Source: Sulfurospirillum halorespirans DSM 13726
GTDB lineage: Bacteria; Campylobacterota; Campylobacteria; Campylobacterales; Sulfurospirillaceae
DNA: 64,000 bases
NCBI RefSeq assembly: GCF_001723605.1
Contig: NZ_CP017111.1
Location: 2,852,001-2,916,000 of the forward strand
Reading direction: 5' to 3'
The notes under the pieces were generated by a model. It was not told the origin of the DNA, did not search any database, and worked only from the letters and a program-made list of their open reading frames with translations. The translations under genes and the position numbers were made by a program. Position 1 is the stretch's first letter; every line of letters begins with the position of its first letter. Shown piece by piece: positions 34,646 to 43,395 of this stretch.

Positions 34646-37204
34646 ATGAGTATTAACAGAAGAGATTTTCTCAAAACAACAGCAGGAAGCGCTGCAGTAG
34701 CTTCAACCCTTTCTATTTTCCCAGAAGTTGTCGAAGCCAAAATTGGAGAGCTCGCCTATGAGGGCGAATCAGGTAAATGGATGAGTTCAACCTGTCAAGG
34801 CTGTACCAGTTGGTGCAGTATTCAAGGACTCGTCGTTGATGGTAAGGTCATTAAAGTCAGAGGCAATCCAAACTCTCCAAGTGGTGGACGCATTTGTCCA
34901 CGTCCACATTTAGCATTGCAACAAGTGTACGATCCTGATCGTGTTAAAACACCTCTTAAACGTACCAATCCTAAAAAAGGAAGAGGCGTTGACCCTCAAT
35001 TTGTGCCTATTTCTTGGGATGAGGCCATTAACACCATCGCCGATAAAATTATGGAACTTATTAATGCAGGGGAAACACACAAATTTCTTTTAACACGTGG
35101 TCGTTACACAGGATTAAATGAAATTATGTATGGAACATTCCCAAAATTGATCGGTAGCCCAAATAACATCTCACACTCTGCTTTATGTGCTGATGCTGAA
35201 GAGTTTGGACGTGAACAGTCAGAAGGCTACCCAGCGTATGCTGACTTTGATCTTCAAAATACTCGTTATATTTTGGGTTGGAGTTCAGATATGGTTGCAT
35301 CAAATCGCCAAACACCATGGTTTATCAACCAATTTGGAAATGTTAAAGATAGAGCTAAAATCACGACGATAGATCCTCGTTTATCCGCTACTGGAGCCAA
35401 ATCTCACCGTTGGTTGCCTATTATTCCGGGAACTGATGGAGCACTTGCTATTGCTATTGCACATGTTATTCTTGTTGAAGGCAAATGGAACAGAGATTTT
35501 GTAGGCGATTTTGCTGATAAAGTGAACTATTTTGCTGTAGGGCAAGAAGTTCCAACTGAAATCATTGTTGAAGATAAAAAAATTCCTGTTGTCTTTAATG
35601 AAATTCATACCAATGGCGTTGTTGCATGGTGGAATTTAGAGCTGAAAGCTCGTACTCCTGAGTGGGCAGAACCCATCACAGGTATTAGCGCCAAAGAGAT
35701 TCGTGAAGTAGCACGCGAATTTGCAGAAGCAGGAAGTAGAGCAATCTCATGGACAAGTCCAGGTGCTTCTATGCAAATTAGAGGAGGTATCTCTTCCTTT
35801 GCTTGCCATGCACTCAATGGACTTGTAGGATCCGTTGATTCCGTTGGTGGTATCTTACAACAAGGTTCAGCACCAACGGCTAAAACGCCTGATGTCAAGC
35901 CTTATCTTGATCCTCGTTTTGCCGACAGTTTGAAAAAACAAAAAATTGATCAACGAGGAACCAAAGGGTTCCCAGCACTTGAGCATATGAAATCGGGTGG
36001 ATTTGTGTGTACGTCAAGAGTCGCACAAGCGATGCTTGATAAAGATCCATACGATATTAAAGTGGCTATTGGGTATTGGAATAACTGGGTCTTCTCTTCC
36101 ATGGGAACAAAGCAATGGGAAGAGGCCATGTCAAAATTACCATTTTTTGCCCATATTACGACCAATATCGCAGAGATGACGATGTTTGCAGATATTGTCT
36201 TACCCGCTAAAATGCATATGCTTGAGCGTTATGGATTTGCTAAAAATAAACAAAACTTGACAGCCTATCTTTCCATCCATCAACCGCTTATCAAGCCTTA
36301 TGGTGAAGCTAAAACGGATGAGACAGAAGTACCGTTCTTATTAGCACAAGCACTGGCTAAAAAAGGTTTTGATGCACCATTGCGCTATTATCAAGAAAAT
36401 TTCAAAGATCCTGAAACGGGTAAAACACCAGAGACACCTGAAGAGTTTGACCTCTTTGCAACAAAATTCTATACCAAACCTTGTTGGGATGGCAGTAGTA
36501 ATAGCAAAGGCGATACGATAAACAGCTGGGCTGAGTTACTTGAAAAAGGTATTTGGAAAACAAAACGCTACAAAATTGGCGAAAAAATCGGTCATTTTCA
36601 TACAGCAACCCATAAATTTGAGTTTTTTAGCGAAACACTTAAAGCGGGAATGCAAAATCATGCCGACAAGCATAAAATGACGCTTGATGAAGCCATTGAG
36701 GCTGCAAATTATACGGTTAAAGGTGAGCAATTCTTTGTACCACACTATGAACCAGCCGTACGCTATGGAGATGAGGCAACGTATCCATTCATCTTTATTG
36801 ACCACCGTTCACGTCTTAATCGAGAAGGAAGAAGTCAAAATACCCCTTGGTATTACAGTACCAAAAGCGTTGATCCAGGTGATGAAAATGAAAAAGATGT
36901 AACAAAGCTCAATCCGCTTGATGGTAAAAAATTAGGACTTAAAAACGGCGACAAAATACGCGTTAGTTCCATGTTTGGAACCATTGAAAGTGAAATCAAA
37001 CTTTGGGAAGGCATCCGTCCCGGAACCGTTGCTAAATGCTACGGTCAAGGTCACTGGGCATATGGTCGCGTAGGATCTGAGATCTTTGGATCAAAACCTC
37101 GTGGTGGGAATAACAATGATCTCTATTGTTATGACTGGGAACGCCTTAGTGGATCAAACCCACGACATGGTGGACATACCCGTGTAAAAATTGAAAAGAT
37201 ATAG
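34646..37204 (+). CDS. arrA: Respiratory arsenate reductase catalytic subunit
   Basis: An 852-residue molybdopterin enzyme with a Tat signal (NRRDFLKTTAGSAAVAST). The cluster site is STCQGCTSWC plus GGRICPRPHLALQQVYDPD. Then come RGRYTGLNEIMYG and NISHSALCADAEEFG, whose cysteine should bind molybdenum; both closely resemble what I recall of Shewanella ArrA. Polysulfide or thiosulfate reductases (PsrA, PhsA) are the nearest alternatives, but arsenic genes on both sides favour ArrA. AAGGAGT precedes ATGATG; the second ATG (34646) has better spacing. No TTACATGTAA motif lies in the gene. Confidence 0.87.
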   Translation: MSINRRDFLKTTAGSAAVASTLSIFPEVVEAKIGELAYEGESGKWMSSTCQGCTSWCSIQGLVVDGKVIKVRGNPNSPSGGRICPRPHLALQQVYDPDRVKTPLKRTNPKKGRGVDPQFVPISWDEAINTIADKIMELINAGETHKFLLTRGRYTGLNEIMYGTFPKLIGSPNNISHSALCADAEEFGREQSEGYPAYADFDLQNTRYILGWSSDMVASNRQTPWFINQFGNVKDRAKITTIDPRLSATGAKSHRWLPIIPGTDGALAIAIAHVILVEGKWNRDFVGDFADKVNYFAVGQEVPTEIIVEDKKIPVVFNEIHTNGVVAWWNLELKARTPEWAEPITGISAKEIREVAREFAEAGSRAISWTSPGASMQIRGGISSFACHALNGLVGSVDSVGGILQQGSAPTAKTPDVKPYLDPRFADSLKKQKIDQRGTKGFPALEHMKSGGFVCTSRVAQAMLDKDPYDIKVAIGYWNNWVFSSMGTKQWEEAMSKLPFFAHITTNIAEMTMFADIVLPAKMHMLERYGFAKNKQNLTAYLSIHQPLIKPYGEAKTDETEVPFLLAQALAKKGFDAPLRYYQENFKDPETGKTPETPEEFDLFATKFYTKPCWDGSSNSKGDTINSWAELLEKGIWKTKRYKIGEKIGHFHTATHKFEFFSETLKAGMQNHADKHKMTLDEAIEAANYTVKGEQFFVPHYEPAVRYGDEATYPFIFIDHRSRLNREGRSQNTPWYYSTKSVDPGDENEKDVTKLNPLDGKKLGLKNGDKIRVSSMFGTIESEIKLWEGIRPGTVAKCYGQGHWAYGRVGSEIFGSKPRGGNNNDLYCYDWERLSGSNPRHGGHTRVKIEKI

Positions 37205-37218
37205 GTAAAGGATAAACC

Positions 37219-37917
37219 ATGGCAAAAAAATATGGAATGATTATTGACCTCCATCGTTGTGTTGGATGCGGTGCATGCGATCTTGCATGTAAAAGTGAAA
37301 ATAACACACCTGTTGGGATTGATTGGGCGAGTCATAAGATCGAAACGTATGGCGTTTTTCCAAAAGTTACCTATACCCATACGCCAACCTTGTGTAACCA
37401 CTGTGAAGATGCACCTTGTGTAAGAGTGTGTCCAACACAAGCTATGCACAAAAATGAAGATGGCATGGTTATACACGATCCGAGCCTTTGTATCGGCTGT
37501 AAAAGCTGTATGCTGGCTGATCCTTATGGGGTTATCCACTTTAATACGCAACATGCTTTCTTGGATTATGCAACCGACGAAAGTAGCATTGTCAAAGGTG
37601 GAACTTTCTCGAAAAAAGAGCTTTCAGATAAAGCCAAAGCACCCTTCCCTAACTTTAATGCGGCACGTGGTGCAGATGGTTATGAAGCAGTACGTCGTAA
37701 AGGTGCCGTTGAGAAGTGTTCATTTTGTAACCACCGAGTTGCAAAAGGGCTCTCTCCTGCATGTGTGGTAGCTTGCCCTGCGGATGCGCGTATTTTTGGT
37801 GATCTCAATGATGAGAAAAGCAAAATTGCAACCACACTTAGAGCACACAAACCAATGGTGTTGCTTCCTGAAAAAGGTACAAACCCTAAAGTGTTCTATA
37901 TCAGAGAGTACAACTAA
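37219..37917 (+). CDS. arrB: Four-cluster ferredoxin subunit of arsenate reductase
   Basis: A 232-residue iron-sulfur protein with the four cysteine groups of the DmsB/NrfC family: CVGCGACDLACKSEN (about 14-28), CNHCEDAPCVRVCP (about 60-73), CIGCKSCMLADPYG (about 93-106) and CSFCNHRVAKGLSPACVVACP (core CSFC...CVVAC). In the third group the fourth cysteine is aspartate (codon GAT), so one cluster lacks a standard ligand. It follows arrA by 14 nt and ends at a strong terminator. Links ArrC to ArrA. Confidence 0.88.
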   Translation: MAKKYGMIIDLHRCVGCGACDLACKSENNTPVGIDWASHKIETYGVFPKVTYTHTPTLCNHCEDAPCVRVCPTQAMHKNEDGMVIHDPSLCIGCKSCMLADPYGVIHFNTQHAFLDYATDESSIVKGGTFSKKELSDKAKAPFPNFNAARGADGYEAVRRKGAVEKCSFCNHRVAKGLSPACVVACPADARIFGDLNDEKSKIATTLRAHKPMVLLPEKGTNPKVFYIREYN

Positions 37918-37945
37918 AAGAAGACCCTCTTTTGAGGGTCTTCTT
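37918..37945 (+). terminator. Terminator of the arrCAB operon
   Basis: A perfect 12-bp stem, AAGAAGACCCTC (37918-37929) with GAGGGTCTTCTT (37934-37945), TTTT loop, directly after the arrB stop and followed by AATTTAAT. Confidence 0.88.
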
Positions 37946-37972
37946 AATTTAATAGAGTTCTTGCAGACCTTT

Positions 37973-38054
37973 AAACACGTCATTAAAGCAAAGCTTCAAA
38001 GACTACGTTAACACTGGGTTTTCCTCGACGGAATGCCCGCGCACCTTTGGTGCT
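37973..38054 (-). repeat. Intergenic repeat, copy 2 (inverted)
   Basis: The reverse strand of this stretch aligns base for base to 9169-9249. Strongest blocks are 38035-38054 (19 of 20 identical) and AAAGCAAAGCTTC at 37985-37997. A GCACC/GGTGC hairpin is conserved. It lies in the 190-bp gap between arrB and the PstS-like gene; nothing else is seen there except an imperfect CTTCTTGCA/TGCGAGAAG stem near 38060-38087. Confidence 0.65.
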
Positions 38055-38107
38055 TTTACTTCTTGCAAAATGAATTCTGCGAGAAGTCTAATATAGGAGT
38101 TGCACTT

Positions 38108-38905
38108 ATGCGTCTAATTTTCTTATGTCTTGGCTTTTTTTTAACCCTTCATAGCGCGGAACTCTCTTACGTAGGTTCATCAACTATTGGGAAAACTGTT
38201 TTACCAGAATTTGCAAAACAGTTTTCAAAAAATTATGGGCATACCTTTTCGCGTATTGAAAACCCTGGTTCTGGGCAAGGGGTTGATGCGCTTTTAAAAG
38301 ATAAAACCGAACTGGCAGGTATTTCACGTGCCATTGAAACCAAAGAGAGAGCCTTAGGTCTTCGCTTTTTTATCATAGGTTACGATGCTATTGGTGTGGT
38401 TGTTCATAAGAACAACCCTGTAAAAAATCTCAGCATGGAACAGCTCAAAGATATTTTTTCAGGCAAAATCAAAAACTGGAGTGACGTAGGTGGTATCAAT
38501 GAACCTATCATTGTGGTCATAGAAACGCTTGCCGACAAACGCGCCACACAAATTGTTTTTACAGAGATTGTTTTTGATACAAAAGTTTTAGTGGGAACCT
38601 ACAGTAAGGATGCCATCGAAGTCGACGCTCCCATCGATGAAGTCAATTATGTCAAAAATCATCCCAATGCGATCACCGCAGCGAGTATGGTTTTTGTGAA
38701 AAACACACCTGAAGTTCAGGCATTGAGTATCAATGATGTCGAAGCGATTGATAGAAACATTGCCGATGGCTCTTACCCTATTTCAAGACCGTTAGTGCTC
38801 GTAACCAAAGAGAACCTTTCAACGGCTTTAGTGCAATTTCTAAACTATGTTTACACCAAAGAGGCACAAGCGATTGTTGCTAAAACCTTTGTCGCCGTAC
38901 GATAG
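38108..38905 (+). CDS. PstS-like periplasmic oxyanion-binding protein
   Basis: 265 residues with a signal peptide ([18 protein letters not shown]) and a phosphate-binding PBP fold: [17 protein letters not shown] (phosphate-loop-like), [23 protein letters not shown] and [19 protein letters not shown] 38108 follows AGGAGTTGC; an earlier in-frame ATG (38033) would cut into the repeat and lacks a signal. No pst permease is near; instead a chemoreceptor follows after 8 nt. It may bind phosphate or arsenate for taxis or signalling. Confidence 0.85.
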   Translation: MRLIFLCLGFFLTLHSAELSYVGSSTIGKTVLPEFAKQFSKNYGHTFSRIENPGSGQGVDALLKDKTELAGISRAIETKERALGLRFFIIGYDAIGVVVHKNNPVKNLSMEQLKDIFSGKIKNWSDVGGINEPIIVVIETLADKRATQIVFTEIVFDTKVLVGTYSKDAIEVDAPIDEVNYVKNHPNAITAASMVFVKNTPEVQALSINDVEAIDRNIADGSYPISRPLVLVTKENLSTALVQFLNYVYTKEAQAIVAKTFVAVR

Positions 38906-38913
38906 GAGTTGAT

Positions 38914-40608
38914 ATGAACCACTTTAAATTAACCATACACGCTAAAATTTTTACGTTAATGTTTCTCTTTTTTCTTTTTTTTGTAGGCTATGCTTCCTAC
39001 CTCTCTTTCTCTTTTTTTAGTATGGAGAGCCAAATGGAAAGCAGACTGGACTCTGTTTCATCCAAGACAGCGCATCAAAGCAATGAACTCTCAAACCTCG
39101 ATACCTTGCAAAAAGAAATAACTTTACTCTTAGAAGCAAAAGCACTCTTTGAGTCTATGGAGAAAGCACAAAAAAACTATGCCTCTTTACACGATGGTGC
39201 GTATTGGCTTGATTTTAACGCACTCTATTCCACGCTTGAAAAAGCGCTCAATCATGCTTTATTTACGACACTTTCGTCCACGTTGAAGGCTGAATTTGAG
39301 GGATTAAAAGAGGATTTTGAGAGTATGGATAAGCTCATTGTTTCTTTTAATGATGAGCGCGCCAAACAAATTTCGCTGATCTCACTTTCCCCAAAAATTG
39401 ACCGTTTTAAAGCGCTGATTGATAAAGCAATGAGCCAAAGAGAAGCGATACGCCAAAATGTCATTGCCTCAGCCATTGAAACACAAATCCTCACACTTGA
39501 AGGGGTGAAAGAACTCAAAGTTGCCAATGATACGATGCACCGTAAAATGGTCATTGTCAATATTTTTGGAGGCGTTATCGCGCTGGTGATGCTCTGTTTA
39601 GCGACCTATTTACCGATGATTCTTTCCAAGCAACTCAAACACTTTAGAGAAGCGTTTCAAGTACTTTCCGATGGAGATTTTAGACATAAACTCACCTTTA
39701 GTGGCACCGATGAAGTCGCAGAACTAGGCCCTTTATACAATAGCATCGTGGAAAATCTAAGTCAAAAAATTCATTTTATTGTGGCAAAAGCGAAGGAGCT
39801 TGATCATATTGCTACGGTAGTTAGCCAAATTGTGACAACGCTTGAAAAAACAGCAGAACACGTCGCAACGCACACGCAAAAAATCAATGAAACCAATCAG
39901 AATTTCAGTGCCATTTCCCAACAAATTAGGCTCATTACCAGTGCTACCATGGAAGACGCCCAAACGCTTCTTAGCAATAATGCACAGGTTAGCAGTACCG
40001 TGCAAGTCTCTATTGACGATCTTAAAATGGCGGCACATGCCACAAGTGAAATTCAACAAACGACGGAGTCACTCGCCATTGCAACCGAACAAATCAGTCA
40101 AATTCTTTTGGCGATTGAAGATATCTCAGATCAAACGAATCTTTTAGCCCTTAATGCTGCCATTGAAGCGGCGCGTGCAGGGGAACATGGGCGTGGGTTT
40201 GCGGTTGTCGCAGATGAAGTACGTCACCTTGCCGAGATGTCACATCAAGCAACAGGGAACATCGAGCACATTGTTGCCAATGTCCATGGTAAAGCTTTGG
40301 AAGTCAAAGGGCAGATTGAGCGCAGTGCGCAAAGCTTGCAAGAGGTTATTTCACAAACTCAAATTGCGCTTGGCTCTTTTGATGGCATTAGCCATGCGAT
40401 TGTGGCACTCAATCAAGAACTCAACACCGTAGAGCATGAGACCAATACACAACAAAAAGAGAGCCAGCAGATCCATAAAGTCACCACAGAACTCACAGCA
40501 CAAACACACTCAATGGGAGAAATTTCTAATGAGCTTTTATCGTTTTCCAAACAGCTAAAAATAACGGCAGACACGCTTCAAGCAAACATGCAAGAGTTTA
40601 AGCTTTAA
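38914..40608 (+). CDS. Methyl-accepting chemotaxis protein
   Basis: A 564-residue chemoreceptor. TM1 is at about 11-31, a helical periplasmic domain at 32-205 and TM2 at about 211-231, then HAMP ([16 protein letters not shown]) and a signalling domain whose tip is [20 protein letters not shown]. Because it is co-transcribed with a PstS-like binding protein, the sensor domain may read the liganded binding protein, as Tar reads maltose-binding protein. A phosphate/arsenate taxis role is inferred from the neighbours. Confidence 0.9.
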   Translation: MNHFKLTIHAKIFTLMFLFFLFFVGYASYLSFSFFSMESQMESRLDSVSSKTAHQSNELSNLDTLQKEITLLLEAKALFESMEKAQKNYASLHDGAYWLDFNALYSTLEKALNHALFTTLSSTLKAEFEGLKEDFESMDKLIVSFNDERAKQISLISLSPKIDRFKALIDKAMSQREAIRQNVIASAIETQILTLEGVKELKVANDTMHRKMVIVNIFGGVIALVMLCLATYLPMILSKQLKHFREAFQVLSDGDFRHKLTFSGTDEVAELGPLYNSIVENLSQKIHFIVAKAKELDHIATVVSQIVTTLEKTAEHVATHTQKINETNQNFSAISQQIRLITSATMEDAQTLLSNNAQVSSTVQVSIDDLKMAAHATSEIQQTTESLAIATEQISQILLAIEDISDQTNLLALNAAIEAARAGEHGRGFAVVADEVRHLAEMSHQATGNIEHIVANVHGKALEVKGQIERSAQSLQEVISQTQIALGSFDGISHAIVALNQELNTVEHETNTQQKESQQIHKVTTELTAQTHSMGEISNELLSFSKQLKITADTLQANMQEFKL

Positions 40609-40660
40609 GTTTTTCATGAGAGCTAAATATCTTTACATGTAAAGCATGAACCTAAAAGCC

Positions 40661-41668
40661 TTATGTGCCTAAAAGGGAGCTGTAACGCGTCTCTTCCATG
40701 GCACGTCCAGCACCTAGGATGATGTTGTGCAGAGGATTTTCCACAAGATTGACCTGTATCTCTAATTTCTCACTGAGGTAGCGATCGAGCCCTTGAAGCA
40801 TCGAAGAGCCGCCCGTGAGCAAGATGCCTTGATCGTAAATATCTTGCGCAAAAGAAGGCGGGAGCTCTGAGAGTAGCGAATGGGTGAGTGCTACCATTTT
40901 ATCGGCAAGGGGCATGATGGCACGGTGCACATCGGTAGAGCTGACCACAAAACTTTCAGGAAGTCTTGAGACGAGATTTTTTATATTGATCTTCATCGTT
41001 TTTTCTTCGTTTTCAAACAAATTTCCAAGCTCTTTTTTCAAACGCTCTGCATCATTATGCGAGACAAGAATACGTTTATGCGCTTTAAAATACTCGATAA
41101 TCGCCTCATCAAGGTCATTGCCCGCAAGGCGAAGCGACTTACTCATCACAATGCCATTGCATGAAAGCAGCGAAATATCGCTCACGCCCGCACCAATATC
41201 AAGCACTAAAACACCTTTGGGTAGCTCAATGGACTGCATGGAACCAAGAGCTGCAGAAAAAGGGTCTTTGATGAGCATCACCTCACGCGCACCCCCATCT
41301 TTGCATGCTTCCATCACCGCACTTCGCTCCATAGACGTCAGATCACTCGGAACACTCACCACGATGGTTGGCTTGAAAAAACGACGTTGTGCAATGCGTG
41401 AAATAACCTCTTTGATGTAAGCTTTCGCCACGGTCAAATTGGCAATCGCACCTCTGGAGAGTGGGTGCATCACTTCAATGTATTTGGGGTTTTTGCCCCA
41501 CATACGCCTTGAAGAAGCACCGCCATCAAAAAATGAGTTTCGGTTATTATCAAAGGCAATGGACGTTGGCTCATCTAAAATGATTCCACGACTGGGTTGA
41601 TACACCAGTGTATTATTGGTGCCAAGATCAATGGCAAAGGCGTTGGAAGATCGAAGTATTGCAAACAT
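40661..41668 (-). CDS. MreB/Mbl-type actin-like protein (paralogue)
   Basis: A 335-residue actin-fold ATPase: IDLGTNNTLVYQPSRGI (phosphate 1), VLDIGAGVSDISLLS (phosphate 2) and ILLTGGSSMLQGL (adenosine). It fits MreB but is not beside mreC or mreD; instead it follows terC with a 1-nt overlap. It may be a second MreB for shape or an accessory filament. The first residues (MFAILRSSNAFAID) lack a clear amphipathic membrane helix. Confidence 0.83.
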   Translation of the reverse strand: MFAILRSSNAFAIDLGTNNTLVYQPSRGIILDEPTSIAFDNNRNSFFDGGASSRRMWGKNPKYIEVMHPLSRGAIANLTVAKAYIKEVISRIAQRRFFKPTIVVSVPSDLTSMERSAVMEACKDGGAREVMLIKDPFSAALGSMQSIELPKGVLVLDIGAGVSDISLLSCNGIVMSKSLRLAGNDLDEAIIEYFKAHKRILVSHNDAERLKKELGNLFENEEKTMKINIKNLVSRLPESFVVSSTDVHRAIMPLADKMVALTHSLLSELPPSFAQDIYDQGILLTGGSSMLQGLDRYLSEKLEIQVNLVENPLHNIILGAGRAMEETRYSSLLGT

Positions 41669-42411
41669 TATGACTCTTTGGGTGCGACTGATTTTTTAGC
41701 TTTTTTCTTACGACTGTAGATGTTAATCGACTCAACCGCAAGGGAGAATGCCATCGCAAAGTAGACATACGCTTTTGAGATATGAAGTCCAAGTCCTTCC
41801 GCAATCAGCGTCACACCAACTAAGATCAAAAACGAAAGCGCTAAGATTTTGATCGTAGGATTCACATCGATAAAATGCGAGATGCCTTTACTAGCGAACA
41901 TCATCACCCCAACAGCAATGACAACGGCTAAAATCATAACGATGATGTCATTTGCCATACCCACAGCAGTAATGACAGAATCAAGAGAGAAAACGATGTC
42001 TAAGATCGCGATCTGAATGAGTGTATTGAAAAAACCGCGTGAGCCTTTTTTAAGCTCTTTTTCCTCTTCGCCTGCCTCTTCAATATCTTGGTGAATCTCT
42101 GTCGTTGACTTTGCAAGCAGGAAAAGTCCTCCGATAATTAAGATCAGATCGCGCCCTGAAATATCTTGCCCTAAAATGGTGAGAAGCGGTGTTGTGAGCT
42201 TCATAATCCAAAAGAGTGATAGTAAAAGCATAATGCGGGTGATCATCGCAAGGGCGAGTCCAAAAATGCGCCCCTTATCTCTTTGATGCGCCGGTAAACG
42301 CCCTACTAAAATCGCAATAAAAATAATATTGTCGATGCCAAGTACAATTTCCAAAGCCGTCAAGGTCAATAACGCCATAAGCGCTTCGAGGGTAAACAAC
42401 GATTCTAACAT
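41668..42411 (-). CDS. TerC-family membrane protein
   Basis: A 247-residue protein with about seven TM helices and the acidic intramembrane motifs of TerC (ALEIVLGIDNIIFIAIL and LDIVFSLDSVITAVGM). Family members export or handle metals such as manganese and are linked to tellurite resistance. A basic tail (YSRKKKAKKSV) faces the cytoplasm. The mreB-like gene is translationally coupled. Substrate is not fixed by sequence. Confidence 0.88.
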   Translation of the reverse strand: MLESLFTLEALMALLTLTALEIVLGIDNIIFIAILVGRLPAHQRDKGRIFGLALAMITRIMLLLSLFWIMKLTTPLLTILGQDISGRDLILIIGGLFLLAKSTTEIHQDIEEAGEEEKELKKGSRGFFNTLIQIAILDIVFSLDSVITAVGMANDIIVMILAVVIAVGVMMFASKGISHFIDVNPTIKILALSFLILVGVTLIAEGLGLHISKAYVYFAMAFSLAVESINIYSRKKKAKKSVAPKES

Positions 42412-42481
42412 TTCATTCTTTCCTGATTTTTGTTTATTTCATTGTACCGACTTTTGGGTATAACTCTTCTTAGTAGCTAAT

Positions 42482-42633
42482 GTTACGCCGTATGCGTAAC
42501 GGTATCTTCACCAATGAGTAAAACCCATTGGTGAAGGTCAGGGATAATCCCCGACACCCCCTAAAGCTTCATAAAACACGTTTTATGAGAACTAAAAGGT
42601 GAGACGTTGCGCTCTTTTGAAAAAGTGCGTAAC
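42482..42633. other. Multi-hairpin structured intergenic region
   Basis: The 293-bp gap 42412-42704 has no gene. It contains five short helices in a row: GTTACGC/GCGTAAC (42482-42500), CTTCACCAATG/CATTGGTGAAG (42506-42536), GTCAGGG/CCCCGAC with one mismatch (42537-42555), TCATAAAA/TTTTATGA (42569-42588) and GTTGCGC/GCGTAAC with one G-U (42606-42633). The first arm can also pair with the last, closing the whole. It may be a structured RNA leader or small RNA ahead of mqnA. Confidence 0.5.
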
Positions 42634-42669
42634 ATCCACTACTCAATCCTCTTGTTAAGCTAGCTGCGT

Positions 42670-42675
42670 TATAAT
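42670..42675 (+). promoter_or_regulatory. Probable -10 box for mqnA
   Basis: TATAAT lies 29 bp before the mqnA start with no good -35. If used, transcription would begin after the structured region, which would then be a separate transcript or inert DNA. Confidence 0.4.
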
Positions 42676-42704
42676 TTGTCTATTGCTATCAAAGGAGTTT
42701 TTAG

Positions 42705-43361
42705 ATGATTTTTGGAAAGATAGATTATATCAATCTTCTTCCGTTTCATGTTTTCTTAAAAAAGTCTTCTCTACCCAATGCTTTTAAACGCTCATGTGAA
42801 CATCAAAAATCCGTTCCCTCCGCCATTAATCGCAAATTTAGAAAACGTGCTGTGGATGCTGCTTTTATCTCAAGTATTGAGAGTAAACGCACAGGGATTA
42901 AACGCCTAAATATCGGCATTGTGGCGCAAAAAAATGTTAAAAGTGTCATCATCAAAGAAGGTGCTACCAAAAGTGATCCTGCTTCCGCGACATCGAACAA
43001 GCTAGCACGTGTCCTTGGGTTACAAGGCGAAGTGTTCATAGGCGATCGTGCACTGAAGCTCTATTTGGAATCGCCCAAAACTTACATCGATCTTGCGCAA
43101 ACATGGCATGACACATATCATCTGCCGTTTGTTTTTGCCCGTTTTTGTGTCAATGCGCGTCAAAGTTTTTACAAACGACTCTCGACTCAATTTGTACGAC
43201 ACAGGGTTAAAATTCCCAATTACATTCTCTCCAAGTACGCCAAAGAGCGTGGGATAACAGAGAAAAACATTAAAGAATATCTCAAACTGATTAGCTATAC
43301 TATTGGAAGAAAAGAGCAAAAAGCACTCTTTATGTTTTTGAAAAAAGCCAAACGCCTTTAA
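42705..43361 (+). CDS. mqnA: MqnA-like chorismate dehydratase (futalosine pathway)
   Basis: A 218-residue protein of the MqnA/MqnD periplasmic-binding-like fold. It opens IFGKIDYINLLPFHVFL and has VPSAINRKFRKRAVDAAFISSIE, typical of MqnA (core DAAFISSIES). MqnA dehydrates chorismate to start menaquinone synthesis by the futalosine route used in Campylobacterota. It is shorter than many MqnA (about 270). AAAGGAGT precedes the ATG. Confidence 0.8.
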   Translation: MIFGKIDYINLLPFHVFLKKSSLPNAFKRSCEHQKSVPSAINRKFRKRAVDAAFISSIESKRTGIKRLNIGIVAQKNVKSVIIKEGATKSDPASATSNKLARVLGLQGEVFIGDRALKLYLESPKTYIDLAQTWHDTYHLPFVFARFCVNARQSFYKRLSTQFVRHRVKIPNYILSKYAKERGITEKNIKEYLKLISYTIGRKEQKALFMFLKKAKRL

Positions 43362-43395
43362 GCCTTCATCGTAAAATCCCCAAAGGAGTTGCCTG

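Noticed and set aside
34646-37204. Polysulfide or thiosulfate reductase (PsrA/PhsA) for the molybdenum subunit
   Set aside because: Close relatives, but the RGRY and HSALCADAE stretches, the ArrX/S/R-like genes and the arsenic context favour ArrA. Not fully excluded.
40884-41420. A 178-residue open frame on the plus strand
   Set aside because: Antisense to the MreB-like gene, low-complexity Ser/Arg-rich product, no start signal.
42482-42633. An integron attC-like site
   Set aside because: The end motifs GTTACGC and GCGTAAC do not fit the GTTRRRY/RYYYAAC cores and there is no integrase or cassette array.
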